Assembly: GCA_934045075.1 (NCBI GenBank)
Contig: OW203722.1
Location: forward strand, 17,081,486 to 17,145,485
Length of the DNA: 64,000 bases
DNA from: Yponomeuta sedellus
Lineage: Eukaryota; Arthropoda; Insecta; Lepidoptera; Yponomeutidae
Direction of reading: 5' to 3'
This document shows, piece by piece, positions 8,036 through 21,912 of the stretch (its first letter is position 1; each line of letters opens with the position of its first letter). A program made the position numbers and the translations under genes. The notes beneath the pieces are model-generated. The model saw nothing but the letters and a program-made list of their open reading frames with translations. It searched no databases and was not told the DNA's origin.

Positions 8036-11000
8036 GCTCTTATTACTGTAGGTACTTCTGTAGCAAACGCCTGCCACGTTTTGTACTGGAAGTGTTCCGG
8101 TGGTCTGTTTTATTGTCCTCAGCATCAATCTAATGGCTATGACGAATCGCTCTCGATTGCCAGTCGACTGACCGCGCACCGCTATTACCTTAATGGTTTT
8201 ACTACTGGATAACAACAAAATGTTTCACATTAAAGAATCGCTGCTAAATTGTGAATAAATTGGGATATTCTATAACATAATAAGACCCCTTAAGTTCCAG
8301 TAATCGCTGTGCAAATGGGAGGTTCATCTGCGGTCGTTACTTTGAAGTATTATGGCGGTCTTTATACTATTTCATATCCTGCAGAGAAAAAGTAGATGAA
8401 TAATTATAAAATACAGGACTATATGTAAATGTTACTCAAAAACTAAAGACTACCTAGTAATATAATTTTAATATTTTGAATGGTATTTATTCTCAAGTAA
8501 GTGATATCGGTTTTAATTACGCCATTATTTTTAATTCGCCCCATACTACCAGAACAATTTCTCACAAAAGCTGCCCCTTACAGCGCATGCGCGCTACGAT
8601 TAATTCCAACCAATCAGGCTCTGATTACACGCATTAAATACTTACAACACTGTGTATATCCCGTGGGTATCCCTAATTCCAAAGTCGTAGAGTTGAAATT
8701 CCTGGCACTATTTCTGTGGATCGTTTGGTAGGTAATCCTGCGTTCAGGAGCAAGTAAAGCTGATGATAGATTTCACGCGATGTCATTCTATCCGCGGGGC
8801 GTAACTGGATAACAACCGAGAAGGCCCCGGGGAGCTGTTTCAGAATGGACCTACTTTTTCTACGAAACGTCCTTGCAATTACTTGATCTTCGCATAATTC
8901 GATCTAAATACATGCCTGTCCGCAGAGCTGTGTCCCCACTTGACAATTATCGGGTTGGTGCCTAGGATTTGGACCACTTTCTGAATATAATCCTTTACTT
9001 CGCCGTGTTCGCTTATAGGGCTGCAAATGACACTATTCCTTAGGGGGTTTTGAGAGCTAATTCAGTCCCCAACTTATGATTATTTTGTCTACGGACTACC
9101 TAGTAGCAGCATACAAAACTGATCACTGTCTGCCTACGGCTACAAAGTACATTTATCTTAAGTGTGATTTTATTTGGTTCTTGACTGTCATTATATTTCT
9201 AGACCTTGGATTTAACTGTGCACTTGACTTACTATTAAATCAACTACATGAAGAAGAATTCCAACTTTTTTACTTTGACAGCAACAATAAAATCTTTCGG
9301 TCCTAATTTTAAAGAATAAGGTTCCATAAAATACTCCTCAAAGGCAGTTGAAATAGTTTGTAGTGAACGGAAACACGTTAAAGCTGCCTCTGAGAAGTCT
9401 TTTATAGGAATCGTGTGTTTTTTTATAAATAAGATCGATTATTTTTTAATGACATAAAATACTGGCATTTCATTTTAATTAAAAAGTACTTTAGTTATAA
9501 CTGATTGATGAATTAGATTTTACTCAATAAATACGTGCATCGGGCAGCTCAACTTCCGTCCAAAGAAAATATCGCCAACATCCTTTGATATTTCTTATCA
9601 TTGAGGCAGTGCCTTCGGAGGCTGTATCCGCTATCCGCGGATGGACATTAATAACAACACGCATTGGCTAATGAACCAACAGCATTTAATACGATATTAT
9701 TCTTGCGATGTACAGTCAATACAGAAAGTCTGACAAGTGTAGAGAAATAAATAAAGTGCAATTCTGAAAATTATTGCATTCTTAAGTTGAATGTCCATTG
9801 TAATACATGCATAATTGCGAATATTGGAAGCAAGAAACGAATTAACTTTATAGTAGCCGAAGTGTGATCAAGGCTTATTAAAAGTTGTACTACTGTCACT
9901 GTTTGCATACCAAAAAAGCACAGTAATGGTGGTATAAATAGCAAGTGTAATTAATATTGCAAAAGTAAGATATTTAGCGTGAACACCGTTTATTCAGTAA
10001 CTATAATTCAAGTGACGTGCAATGGCTCATGTCAAGGAAACCGACGGTGATGGATTGAGCTATCTACTGACAATAAATTTACGCACCTACAGGTAAATTG
10101 TGATAAATAATAGCACATATGTAGGTATGCCTTTTATTCGAATGTGAAATGCATTATGTTTGTCTAGAGGCGACAGGCTGAGATACTGTGAGAAGGGAAC
10201 CGCATTTTTGTGTCATTTATTTTAATTAATGCAGCGTCAGTTTCGTGGGAAACGGACTCGCAATAATAAACAACTCTTTTATGTACCATGTTTATTAGGA
10301 TGTTAGACGTAAAAAATCGGACCAAAACTAGTCATTCGTAATAGTAGCCGTACAGGTTCTAGATCCGATATGGTTGGACAATCTAGGGGTTGTCATAGAT
10401 AGAACTAAATATTCTTTCATTGTTACTTTTTTAGTTAATAATAATAATTTTACGAGCTAACAATCTCCATCTGACACCTTGAATTATCTTGTGATTCTAC
10501 AATCCCATCAGAGGTGTCGTTAAAACTCAATTCACAATAATATTCTTTGGCAAAATTAAGGTCATTATTGACACCTCCGAGTCCACAACGGCTGTAATTT
10601 CCAACGCCCACATTACAGATTACTTCCGATCACGTACTCAATATTGTTCACATATTCAATAACCGTATGTGGTAAAATCATATTATGCCAAACAATTTGG
10701 CAGTGGACCGCCCGCATTCGTCAGTCTAAACTTTTGAGACATACATCTCCATTTGTCACATTAATTTCAACCCTTATCTGGGGTAATTTTGCAGAAATAA
10801 GACATCAAGGTGTGCGGGCTTCACCCTCCTGCGATTCCATCTTCCTGTATCACGCTGCGTCACCGGACATTAGTTTTGACGCCCTTACAGATAGTACGAA
10901 GATACAGGTAATCAGGGCTTGACCGTTCTATTTATCTTCTCTATACCCAAACTACCTTTTTTACTTATCTGATCTAGTTACATTGTCTTTCTTTTTTACA

Positions 11001-12805
11001 CGCCATTGTTTCTCCACTAGAGTGGTGTTTGACTTTTTGTTGTCGAACCCGAGATGTAGATGGAAGTGCAAATAAATTTTAGCAAGCAAAAGCACTCTTG
11101 GTGGCTCGTTTGACAGGCTTATCTTTCAATGTGGTGGTCAGCGAGATTAGAGGTGTTAAATTTATACCAAAACATGCCTCTAATGTTTCGTCTAAAGAAA
11201 TTGACGCGCGCGATAACTTTGGTTTTAACGTGCTCTATACATTATTGAATTTCGTTTCACCGTTCGCTTCTTGAGAGTGATTAAAATCTACCGATATCAT
11301 TAACGAAATCGAAACCTATGAGCAGTTTGGGGGGCAGCATGTCCGGGTACAATACGACCGCACAAAAGCGACGAAACCGCGAATAAAGCGCTCGAATAAA
11401 AAGTAAAACTGAAGCCGGAGGAAGTGCAGGCCGGGCCGGAAATGCAAACTCTCATTGTGCGAACTTGCACGTGTTCCGGACTCACTTTTGTCGAGGCACT
11501 GCATTCGCTGGCTAAAAAGAGCGCCGTCAAAGCCTGCCAGTATGAAATTGTGCCCGTTGCAGCTAACGCCTTAATTAACAACAGGCCATTAGCCTTTTCA
11601 AGGAGACGGGTAGAGATTGAGTGAAAGATCCGAGATTTCATAAGAGTTTTCATTGTAGGCTGTGGAAACTGGGTCGATGAAATCGCTTTGATTACTCACA
11701 AAGGAAATTAAGGTGAAATAAAAAAATATTTTTATAAAATGTTTACGTAAATTGTGTGTTACAACTTAAGAAACTAAATGTTTTCAAAAAAATATAGAGC
11801 CCAGGCACAGAAGTGGATACTAGTATGTTGCGCTACTGTTCAGTAAAGTTTGTAAAATTGGCCAGTCTTTTTAAAAGAAATTTTTTGTAACTAATTTTCT
11901 TACACTCCGGATTTATATTTTAAACCTGAATTTTGCAACATTGACTATGACCCATTAATCTAGAGTTTCTCAAAAGGATCCACCACAAAGCTCGTCCAGA
12001 GAATAGGTGTAAGCTATATATCATGGTAGATCTTCCATTACGTTTTTTTCACCATCATAGATATGTACGGTACGAGCTTTTTCTGCGCACCGTACGCCTC
12101 CTATAAGCGAAATAAAATACGAAATTCCAGCAAAAAATTCGGTCACCCAGCAGGGTATGTTTGCGGCTTTGTCGCGCCCACAACATGACAAAAGGCAAAT
12201 AAGAGAACAGTACCAACGTGCATCGATGAAAAAATATCATCTAAATACCGTCCTATTGAAGTTTAAAAGCCGGAGAGAATTCGTTTTGTTCGCGGGTCGA
12301 ATGCGGTGGCGAAATTAGAATCGTATTTAATAAAGCCCCTATAACACACACGCGTATAGCATTTAACACCCGAAACGTTGAAAACCGTAGAAATCGGTAA
12401 ACGTTCACCTACAACTCTAAGCGATGGTCCTCGTTACGTCGGGCCACGTATATAATTTAATTTATGTGATGCCTTATTGTAGTGACTACGGATGGCTAGA
12501 AGAAAAATACCAATTTAAATTTACTCAAACCAGGTAAAGACGAAAGTGTTTACTGTATTTTCTTTAATTCTGTTGTCTATAAGCTTTACCTTGTAGGAGA
12601 TTTATTCACTTAAAATTGTACAAATAGGCGCCTCAATCAGCGCATCAGCCTGGTCATTCAGATGAGGAATGATGCCAGTATCTTGGGAATTCTCCCCTAA
12701 GGAAGCGGTCTAGATGCAATGCTTATACACAGGTAACATTTAGAACAACTGGAGCGTAAATCACCATGTACGAGTACGCTAGGATAACGCATATATCTAT
12801 CTACA
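8036..12805. other. Long unique region, no gene supported
   Basis: About 4.8 kb with no matched repeat family. Segments 8560-9070 and 11300-11700 are less AT-rich than their surroundings. Open frames in them (10644-10922 +, 11300-11653 -) show no recognised motif. These could be conserved non-coding DNA, which needs a cross-species alignment to judge. Confidence 0.4.
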
Positions 12806-12846
12806 TAATCAGCCCATAAACAGAGCCCACTATTGGGTATTGTAAT
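12806..12846 (-). mobile_element. RTE-type LINE tail remnant
   Basis: The minus strand reads 'caatacccaatagtgggctc' then 'tgggctgattatg', a decayed version of the '...cagtggg...ggctgatgatg' tail. Very short and diverged. Confidence 0.4.
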
Positions 12847-13272
12847 CAAGTCCCTGTTATACTTGCGTTACAAAGATATAAAAATACAAACGTGTCTTAA
12901 ACACAGACATACGTGAAGCCCGTATGAAGGAAACGAAGGCGGAGACCAGAGTTTGTCACATGTCAAGTTCTTGACAAACCTCTTTTGCTTCATCAACAAT
13001 AATTAGTCGCACTCGCGTGTATAGTCACGTTGCTATGGGGCTTATACATTCGTATTATCGTCACCTATACTACCTCGACCAGACACTTCCTTGACGTCGG
13101 TTAATACTCTAGCAGGCCCTAGATTATGTGAATGCATCTTAGTACAGTGACAATTGCACGAAACGTGGCGATTTTATTTCAATGCTGCTTCTGTTATTTA
13201 ATTTGCCTCTGCGTGCTATGGACTTGTTTTAAAATAAAGTTTTATTTATCATTATTATTATATCCTTTTTAT

Positions 13273-13346
13273 GCACTAACCTGTGCTAAGGACAATTTTA
13301 AGGCATGACTGGAACTTTTAGCCTTTAAATAGGTTTTTAAAATTAC
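13273..13346. mobile_element. Family B foldback remnant without the tRNA
   Basis: The left half 'gcactaacctgtgctaagga' is the inverted complement of the family B 3' tail. The right half 'ttttagcctttaaataggtt' is the normal inner tail. The centre, 'aaggcatgactggaac', is all that remains where the tRNA-like head normally sits. This looks like deletion of the loop between inverted repeats. Confidence 0.7.
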
Positions 13347-14463
13347 CATTATTATTTAAGTCTCGCACACGCATTAAACATTCTAGGCGCCAATGGTATA
13401 AAAACAGGTCACGTGACGCGTCCCTTTATCTGTTATTATGCTGCAATGCACTTACAGAATCAAGGCCCAGGTCAGTTTCATCCAGTTTACCTGATTTTGT
13501 CTGCCGCACATCATAAGTTCCACGTAAGCTAACAGTGTAAGCAAAGTAGAGTAGATGTTTTGCTGTTTGCACTGCGGTGGCGGCGCGCGGCGCGGTGGTT
13601 TTACATTTTTTTCTCGTAACTTTTTTTTTCTCCGGCCGCCAGGCCCGTGGCAGAATGAAATTCGACCTGATACTATCGTGATAGTTTTTGTCCTTGTGGT
13701 CAGGAGACAGCTGTACTATAAACCGTCATGTTTTGTCCACTGGTTTACGGCTAGAGCTGTGCGGGCGAATTTTAAATGTTCATTTTATCAAGCGAATTAA
13801 TCACTGGCTTTCGGTACCTACAATCCCACGCGTGCAGAAATGAAGTACCAAAATAAATGGCAAATATTACTAACATTAACAAAGACATCGAGACGGCCTA
13901 TTTCGAGTATCGACAATTCTGCCTTGTAAAAAGTAAATACAAACTCCAGAATATCAATTAAGAAAAAACTAACTATAAATAAATCGAAGATTAAACCGTT
14001 TTGTGCAATAAAAAAGCTATGAATAAAATCTTAATCAGCGCTGGAAGGCCGCTGAGGCAAATATTAATGAAATATTTGTCCAAGAACAAACAGGCATGAA
14101 AAAGAGGCGTGCTGATTAATTTTCTGTCCGACCCATACCGGGACCACAAGTATGCCGAAACTTATGAAATATGAAATCGAATTTGGCGCTAAGCATTGTC
14201 AAAATTAACGCGGTGGCCTCATCTTTGAGCTAAGGGTGACCATGAAACCAGTGGTACCAACTTTCATCCAAACTATTTGCAACTTACCTAAGAAAATAAA
14301 TAATAGATTTTGCTTATTTATTAATAGTATGTTATATGATATGACGATACTGTTGTGGACTTCTATAGTTTAAGGTATTCTTTTGATTGGATGTGACATT
14401 TTTCAATAAATACATATGAATACAACTAGTAATCAATAAATAGTGGACCAGTAAATAATTTAA
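13347..14463. other. Unique sequence with no supported feature
   Basis: It includes 'ggtataaaaacagg' at about 13397 next to a CACGTG E-box, and a GC-rich patch at 13570-13600. There is no initiator at a fitting distance and no coding sequence, so no promoter is called. Confidence 0.35.
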
Positions 14464-14595
14464 GGCCGGTTTCTGAATTGAAAATTTCACTAAGTAAATA
14501 CTTAACTTCCTGTCACGAGAAAAGAGATTCTATGAAATTCGAAATTCTACTGTTAACTATTTACTTAGCGAAATTCTCAATTCAGAAACTGGCCC
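14464..14595. mobile_element. MITE with 43-bp terminal inverted repeats, TAA duplication
   Basis: Arms 14464-14506 and 14552-14594 are inverted complements with only a few mismatches. They start 'ggccggtttctgaattg' on one side and end 'caattcagaaactggccc' on the other. The element is flanked by TAA at 14461-14463 and 14596-14598. A 3-bp TWA duplication with G-rich ends fits PIF/Harbinger-type MITEs; the superfamily is inferred. Confidence 0.8.
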
Positions 14596-14598
14596 TAA

Positions 14599-17500
14599 GT
14601 ATACCAAAGATACCGATAAATCTGATACGTGTATGTAGTTTAGGTTCAAGTGTCTTCCTTAGGTAATTATTATTTACATGTTTTTTGTGGGGAAATAGGG
14701 TAGCCGAGTGTTTTAATGATGAGTTCTTTCAAAACACAAAAAAAATTGGTCACATAATTACTACATCTAAAGTGTCATAACATAACACTTTTATAACAAA
14801 TTGCAAACCCTTTATTAAAAGACTATGTTGGTAATACTAGATTAAACAGAAAACATAAAAAAATACTGTATGTCCATGGTCAACCTACTGCGCATAGGTT
14901 TTTTACGGTTTAGGCTGGCGTTATTAATATTTATAGTTTTATTTAGTGTCCGATTTTTTTTCATGTTTGCTTAACGGCGCGCGCAAGCGCAGTGGACGGA
15001 CACAGACACAGGTGCCGCCTTTGAAGTAACCGCCACCGATCTGCTGGATACCGTTCCGTTTCACATAAAACTGTGTAAAAAAGGATAAAACTCACTGCAA
15101 AATACTAAATTTATAGCGATACCCGCCATAAAAGTCTGTGTTGAAAACTTAATTATAGACAAATTAGGAGGCACTGTAGACTACACTTGGAGGGAGCTCA
15201 CTGCAGTAGATTTTGTGCATATAACTTGGAAGAGAACAAACAATATGTCCGAACACCGCTAATGGTACCAAGAGCTATATTTATTTTAACTAGGAAGTAC
15301 TGAAGAAGATTTTTTCCTACAAAGTTATCTTTTGACTGTCGGACTGGCGATAACTAAGTATAAATTGGACGCAATATAATCAGATCTTTATTGAGCCTTA
15401 CCTGCAGTAGAAAGGCAATTTCTACCGAAAATTTACCGTTCGGAAATGCCTCACGTCTCATTGACGCCGACAATCTCAATACCTTCCATTAGAGTGGACT
15501 ATTAAGCTAATTCAATTAATAACCTATACCCGAGGCCTCGGTCACTGAATATTTTGACTAGGCCGTATCGAATCGGTGCCTCCCTCAGGATTTTATGACT
15601 CCAATCAACCCATTAGGCCTATTATACGTCATTATATCTATTATTAAACCAGATACGCTAAGACGACGCCGTGAATAGTTATGGTCACCCATCGAGAGAT
15701 TACAGGCCTAGGATCCTGTATGGTGGAAGGTGAACGACGGTCCACGATTAGAGTTTACGAGACAAACGTATCTGAAGCGTTTCTCCAGTGCAACGCATTT
15801 ACGCGTTAGAAATTAACTTTCTGGGATGTCTGAAGAAAACGAATTGACGCTTTCGACTTTAAATAAGAAGAAGATGAGACTCAGTAATCATTGTAGTCGA
15901 TACAGAATTTACGAAACTCGTGATAAACTTGTTTCCAACTGGCGAGCGGAAACGATTCAATCAAATGTAATTGTTTACATATTTTACAGGTTATGATGAC
16001 TTTATATTATGTTGTATTTCTTATATAGTACAGTAGCTGTAGTAGTTCTATTTCTATGTCCTCACTGCTTAATTAATGTAACAAATATTTTGATCATAGG
16101 TATTTTGAAGAAATTAACTTTTAATGATTTAGACATTCTTGTTTACTTTTTGCTCATGAATCTAATAAAAAACGTACCATTTGTCGCTATCGCAGCATCA
16201 GCTCTGCCAGATGCCTCGCCAGATAGTCAGTCAAGGACATTGTTATTTTTAAGTGCATCTTTTAGGGCTTCTTTTGCCGCAATATAAGCTGCGGTATGTA
16301 GGAGCGGCATGATATTAAGTAACACGATCCCTGAAACAGATTTGTTAGTATGTTGGATGATGTGTATGTCGGTGGAAGTGCTGGTAAAGAATACCCTAAG
16401 CGGAAATGTGTCAACCAAATAACAAATGTATTAATGAATTCCAAGATAAAAGTATCCAAAACCCACAACAGCATTGATTGCTGAAACAATCAGTAATCCA
16501 TAATCACAATAATGATATTAGTAAGATACTCCACATTACCTACTGCTTGACTTGGTAAAAGATCCTTTAAGCCACTCAGCCAGAGATATATCTAAGATAT
16601 AAGTGTAAATTATTTGACACGCTCTCAGCGAATAAGGATATACAATACATGGTGGTGTACCTAGAAAAGAAACGAAATTAAAAGAAAAAGTGTACCCAGA
16701 TCTTACTGTAGTAGACTTCTATACCAATATCGTAGGCGAAAGTCCATAATACTTTTTTGCGGGAACTTACAATTTCTATAAAGAAGTAACAGAGTGCATA
16801 CGACTAGGTGTTGACGTTTCATTCTCTCCTCGTAAATGTTTGTAACGGCGTGTTCTCACGTAAGATTGCATTTTGTGATAGTATGAACTGGAATCATATC
16901 TGTAAGTTCCATAATAAAATCCAGTCGTTTAATTGGACTCTGGTCCAGTGATTTGTTCGAATCGTCGTTATTTCTTATTGGATATTACTAAGAATATTGG
17001 CTGATTCTGAATGCCCACTGATTCACTGATTGTCTCTCGAGATCATAACAGACTTTTGCAATTACAATTGTAAATATATTCATATGATAAGTACTATGTT
17101 AACTTTGGAAATTGATAAGTCAGAAGATCACCTAATAAACCTACTAAATCATATATTTACTTTGAGTGTACTTATAAATAAGGAAACCAGTACGTTGACA
17201 CTAGCTCGTGAGTTTCACGGTCTAAATAAAATCTTGAAACAAAAAACTTTATTACAACCAACGAATCACTTTAAAAAAAGTGTATCGGTAGAATGGGGAG
17301 GTATATATTAATATGTCTTCCCAATTTATTAAGATACCTATTCATTTGGCCTTAAATATACTGGCGGTCGGTATAACAACAAGACATTATCCCCATTAAT
17401 TGGACGAAACTAAATGACGTTAACGCTACTACTTATGAGAAAGCTCGATCACAGCTCAATCGAATTTGCATATCGATTGTTAATGATATGTTTTGCCTTC

Positions 17501-18414
17501 TCTATAATGAGGCGTTAGAAAATTAATTCTCTCTGATCTTTTGTAGATAAGGAAGATCTTAGTGATAGACGTTTTAAATAGAGCAATATTTTACAAGGCT
17601 TAATGAGCGTCTTCTAAGTAACTATTATCAACCATCGACACTTCCTCTTTAGACATTAGACCAGAGAGACAAAAGCATTTACAGCCTTACTTATATTGAA
17701 CCTATAAATTTATTTCACCGCTCATTCGCACTGAACTAATTTAAGTGGCACTTCGATCATAATAGTCTCTATTAAAACTTGTGAAAGTTATAAATCTTCC
17801 TTTGATTGGTAGTGAGGTTATAGAATCTTATAACAGAACATGCACCCCTAGATAGCTTTTATTAATTATGTCATAGGAGTGGATATTGAACAGAAAGATA
17901 GGATTTCGATTTTGCTTTACGAATGAATGCGCACGGTAAAGTCACTGAACACCGCTAACAAGAAGCACGTGGTCATTAAGGCAATAATAAAGGTAAGGAA
18001 GCAATGTTAAAATGCGTGTATCGTCCGCCCGATCAATATGGTTACCGGACCCTAATGGGTTGACCATGACTTTCTATAAATTAATAACAACAAGCCTCCT
18101 GATGATTGGACCCGTCTAATGAGGTAGAACAGCTTCATCTTCCTTCCTAATAATAATATTATTATGCGTCTTTCAATATGATGTTACTATGCCTTCTAGC
18201 TACAAGGTAATGTTGATTGTTGAAAAAGTACATTTTTCGCGATGGTTTTATTCGTTGCATTCGTTCTTTGTCGTGCATTGCCTCTCCGCTATCCATATTC
18301 ATAATTCATTTATGAGCGGTCATAATGGTATAATACAATGATATTACACGTGTTTAAGTCTCACATTATATGCCCTGGTCAGGGCATTGCTAAGATAAAC
18401 GGATTTATATAGCT
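14599..18414. other. Long unique AT-rich region
   Basis: About 3.8 kb without a recognised repeat or gene. Open frames (16009-16287 +, 17030-17311 +) encode low-complexity hydrophobic or AT-driven peptides with no motif. Confidence 0.4.
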
Positions 18415-18702
18415 TAAGATAACATAAAACTTTATTCTGACAAACACTATGTACGTAAAGTACTATACATTACTTATAAATTTCACATTTCAACACTTAA
18501 CATAACATAAAATTTATATACAGGCACATACATTGCTTCTGGCCCCACACTAGGATACCCTGTGTCGTGGGAAACAGAAATAACGACATCACGAACATGT
18601 AAACATCCAAGACCTGGGGTTTTTTTGTCCCCAGCCGGGGATCGAACCCGGGACCTCTTGCATGGTAGGCAGATGCGCTACCGCTGCGCCACAGAAGTCG
18701 TC
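18415..18702 (-). mobile_element. tRNA-headed SINE (family A) copy 2
   Basis: On the minus strand the head (18634-18702) has box A 'tggcgcagcggta' and box B 'gggttcgatcccc' with near-consensus spacing. It is the best-preserved head of the family. The body shares 'ttggatgtttacatgtt' and 'agaagcaatgtatgtgcctg' with 6707-6910. The ends of the tRNA-like part do not form an acceptor stem, so a working tRNA is unlikely. The 3' boundary near 18415 is approximate. Confidence 0.8.
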
Positions 18703-19243
18703 GATTAGATAGATCAGTAGGTAGATTGGGTAGGGAGATTGGGCGTCAACTCGGCATATACCTAACTCTCTTCAGGCAATTCTATTGCAATTTACGTGAT
18801 TACAATTGTAACTTATGTATTGGACCACGGTCTGGTGCAGCAATAACGTTTAACAGACCTTAAATTATTGCGTTGCATCAACGTTATTTTGGGCAATTTT
18901 GACATATTCGCATTGCCTACCGGGAGAGTTGACGTAAATCATGGCCATAGAGAGTCTCGTTTCGGCAATTATATTGTTTAATGTGGGCACTTTTTTAAGA
19001 TTGCACTGACGCTGACGGATACCATAAATATTTTACAACAGACTGATGGTTTTACAGCGGCCATTGTCCGTTGACTTCCTTCGTCCGCAAATCGGAACCC
19101 TCAAAGAACCGGAAAGAATTTGACATGGGGTATTTATTGCCCTATGTGGATCAACAACTATAATTCGATGAGAAATTTGTAACCAATAACATTGCAAGGA
19201 AACTTGCAATAGGTATTATTTTCTACTTGCACTTTCGACTATG
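18703..19243. other. Unique sequence with no supported feature
   Basis: No coding or repeat signal recognised. Confidence 0.4.
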
Positions 19244-19458
19244 CTATACTTCGTTTTGTTTAGCATCAGAAATTTTGTAAACAAAGAAGCAGGGCTACTG
19301 CTTATTATTACGTAGATATAACATCTGAATCATAGATAGAAAGCTAAGTAGGTATGTATATTTAAAAATATATATAAATTAGGCAGACGAATTTTAGGTT
19401 GACTAGCCCTGCTTCTTTGTTTACGAAATTTCTAATGCTAAAAAAAAACGAAGTATAG
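19244..19458. mobile_element. Long inverted-repeat element, 54-bp arms
   Basis: The left arm 19244-19297 ('ctatacttcg...aagcagggcta') is the imperfect reverse complement of the right arm 19404-19458 ('tagccctgcttc...cgaagtatag'), with a spacer of about 106 bp. There is no open frame. It is MITE-like; a target duplication is not clear. Confidence 0.8.
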
Positions 19459-21912
19459 AGTAAGGATTGTGCCTAATATTGTAGGTATTTTTTTATGGTT
19501 AGCAAATACCAGTTTCAAACTTAGTTTCCGCCAGTATCAATAACTTTGTTGCGATCTGTAAAAACTCTCTGCCTTGCTAGTTTGTCCGAGATAATAAATC
19601 TTCCACGTCAACAACCAATCAGTCTATTGAAAAACAATAGTACAAAAACACTTGTAGATAGTGTATAGACCTGGGAGCCAATTCTCACTTCATTAGTAAA
19701 TAAATCGTATACGACTCTAAGGCGTATGACTTGAATTCTACATAAAAAGTCGAACGACAGCCAATGATGATTATGATTACGACATTATTACAACTCAAAG
19801 CTAGCAAAATTTATTAGCAAATTTGTGCATACGACTTTGTGAGAATACCTGAAACTGATATTTATGCGACAATGTCTAATCCTTCGAATATTTTGCGTCT
19901 ACGCTTTCAATTCGCATGGGCGAGAATCGGCTCCCTGGACTATGTCAGCTGTTCCAACGGTCAGCAGAGCAAGTTCAAGCCACTTCAACATTGTGATTCC
20001 AACTCAATAGCTTCTCCCGCTCGCAGTACATCTGGTAGCATCATTGTAGTGTTTATTTATAATGTTCTAACACAAAGCTGGTGACACTCGACGTGCAAAT
20101 TGTTATCTAGTGAAGGACTCCGCTTGATCACAATGGCGCTCCTCAAAATTTCCGTGTAATTCTTCCTTTTATCTTTCGTTGACCATTGTGGTGTGAAGTT
20201 GGCCATTTATTGTCCATTATTGTTTCGTCGCCAAGGGGAGTGAGACCGGCGGCGAAGGCGTTATGTTTGCTTTGATTTCACTCGGCATTAAAGCTTCGAG
20301 AATTACTGTTTTTGATATTGTGAACGTTATTTCGCTGAGATCAACGCTTAGCATTCCTTGTAGAAAATTGAAGACTTATGTTCTTGTATAATTTTGTTGA
20401 CGAAGGTGTAAATAGTGAATGAATAGGTTTTGTCGCGTGACAAGTGGAGCACTTGCATTATGAACAGAATGTTGAACAAAGTGACTACACGTGGCCAACG
20501 CATAAGTCATTCAATAAGGTGTAAAAAAATTACATTACCTGTGTGCTTCTTCTTTTGACTAGAAATTATGTCAAACGAACGGATAATAATTAAATAAAAA
20601 GCAGTGCGGCAGTTAGTAGTTGTCCAAAAAAATATTTTAACTCGTGATTATCAACCACAATTAAGTATTTAGACCGAAACAATTACATTGACTTGATGGA
20701 GCTGCTAATTTTCGGAGTTAAACAAATTGCTCTGACACAATCCGCTCTGGTTTAATTCGTGTTAATAATGAAAGCTGTAATACGAACCCAGGTTTATATC
20801 TCCGTGTGCAATAGTACCATTGTAATAAAAACACAACTCTTTCTATCATTCTCGACTATCTTAAATACATACTATTGGATATTTTATTTCTAGAGATCCT
20901 TCAACGCTGCACCTTTCTTTCTTTGTAGTGCATACCGCTCGTGCGTTCAACAATTACGATTTATATTCCACAAAAAGGGAACATTATAGTTCTCAGTTTG
21001 AGTCGTCGTCCGTCCCCATTACACGTTTCAAGGCCCTATCTCTGCCTTTAGAATAGAAACGAATAGCCACCGCTCGTGATGAATGTCCATTTTCAACATT
21101 TACAATTTTAAATAAGTATCACAAAAGCTTAAATTACAAATCTGATGGGTGCGCAGAGTCGTGGAATTTATTTCAGAAGCACCTTTACCTTTAAGCACGA
21201 GACCCGCCTATTGTCGACAATCATGAGCTACTGCCGTATAAATGTTTAATACTTTGTTGGGAGAATTCCAACCTACAAAGTGTTTCTGCAAGCGCACCTA
21301 TCGTATTCGTAGAATATACGGACTTCACATCACTAGCATCAACTAATATCATTGATATTACTATTAATAGCTCCTTATCTACGCGTGTTGATCTGTCCGT
21401 CGGTCGAATATAAAGCGGTGTTTTCTGTACAAATTTCTAAGTAACACTTCCTCGACTTCGTGGTGGCGTCGTGTGTAATCTCGGGTCAATATTGACGGAG
21501 CGTGGGCGTAAGTGTCGATTTATACGCAATCAATAAGCACCACCAAGTCACTAAGGGCGAGTACATACAGATAGGTGTCTACCAATCAGTCGTCCAGTAG
21601 ATTCACGAGCAACAATTTTTCATTCACTAAAATTTAGGATAGACGTGGTACAATATGTTAATATGTCATATATTAAGCATTACTATACTTAATGGATGGT
21701 TGAAAAGAGTATATATGGAGCAACAGCTTTCTTTCAAAGTCACAATAATAAAATTTAGTAATTGAGAAAAATACATTTGTAAATTCTTTGAGTAAATTAT
21801 TCGCGGTTTAGCTTCCGTTGATATTTTGTATAATATCTTTACACATCCGCAGCTTTGCAGAATGTTTAAGTGTTATGAGAAAGAGCCAAAGGTTACTTAC
21901 TGTCGACTGTAT
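19459..21912. other. Unique region with a GC-richer stretch
   Basis: 19900-20350 is less AT-rich than its flanks and includes 'gagaccggcggcgaaggcg'. An 81-codon open frame (19839-20084 +) has no recognised motif. No repeat match. Possibly conserved non-coding DNA. Confidence 0.35.

Noticed and set aside
10644..10922. 92-codon open frame in unique DNA
   Set aside because: No motif recognised; opposite-strand or shifted frames in the region are similarly open.
13397..13475. TATA box with neighbouring CACGTG as a promoter
   Set aside because: No initiator at the expected distance and no downstream coding sequence.
18634..18702. Possible tRNA gene on the minus strand
   Set aside because: Boxes are good but no acceptor stem forms, and the sequence continues into a SINE body shared with 6707-6910.
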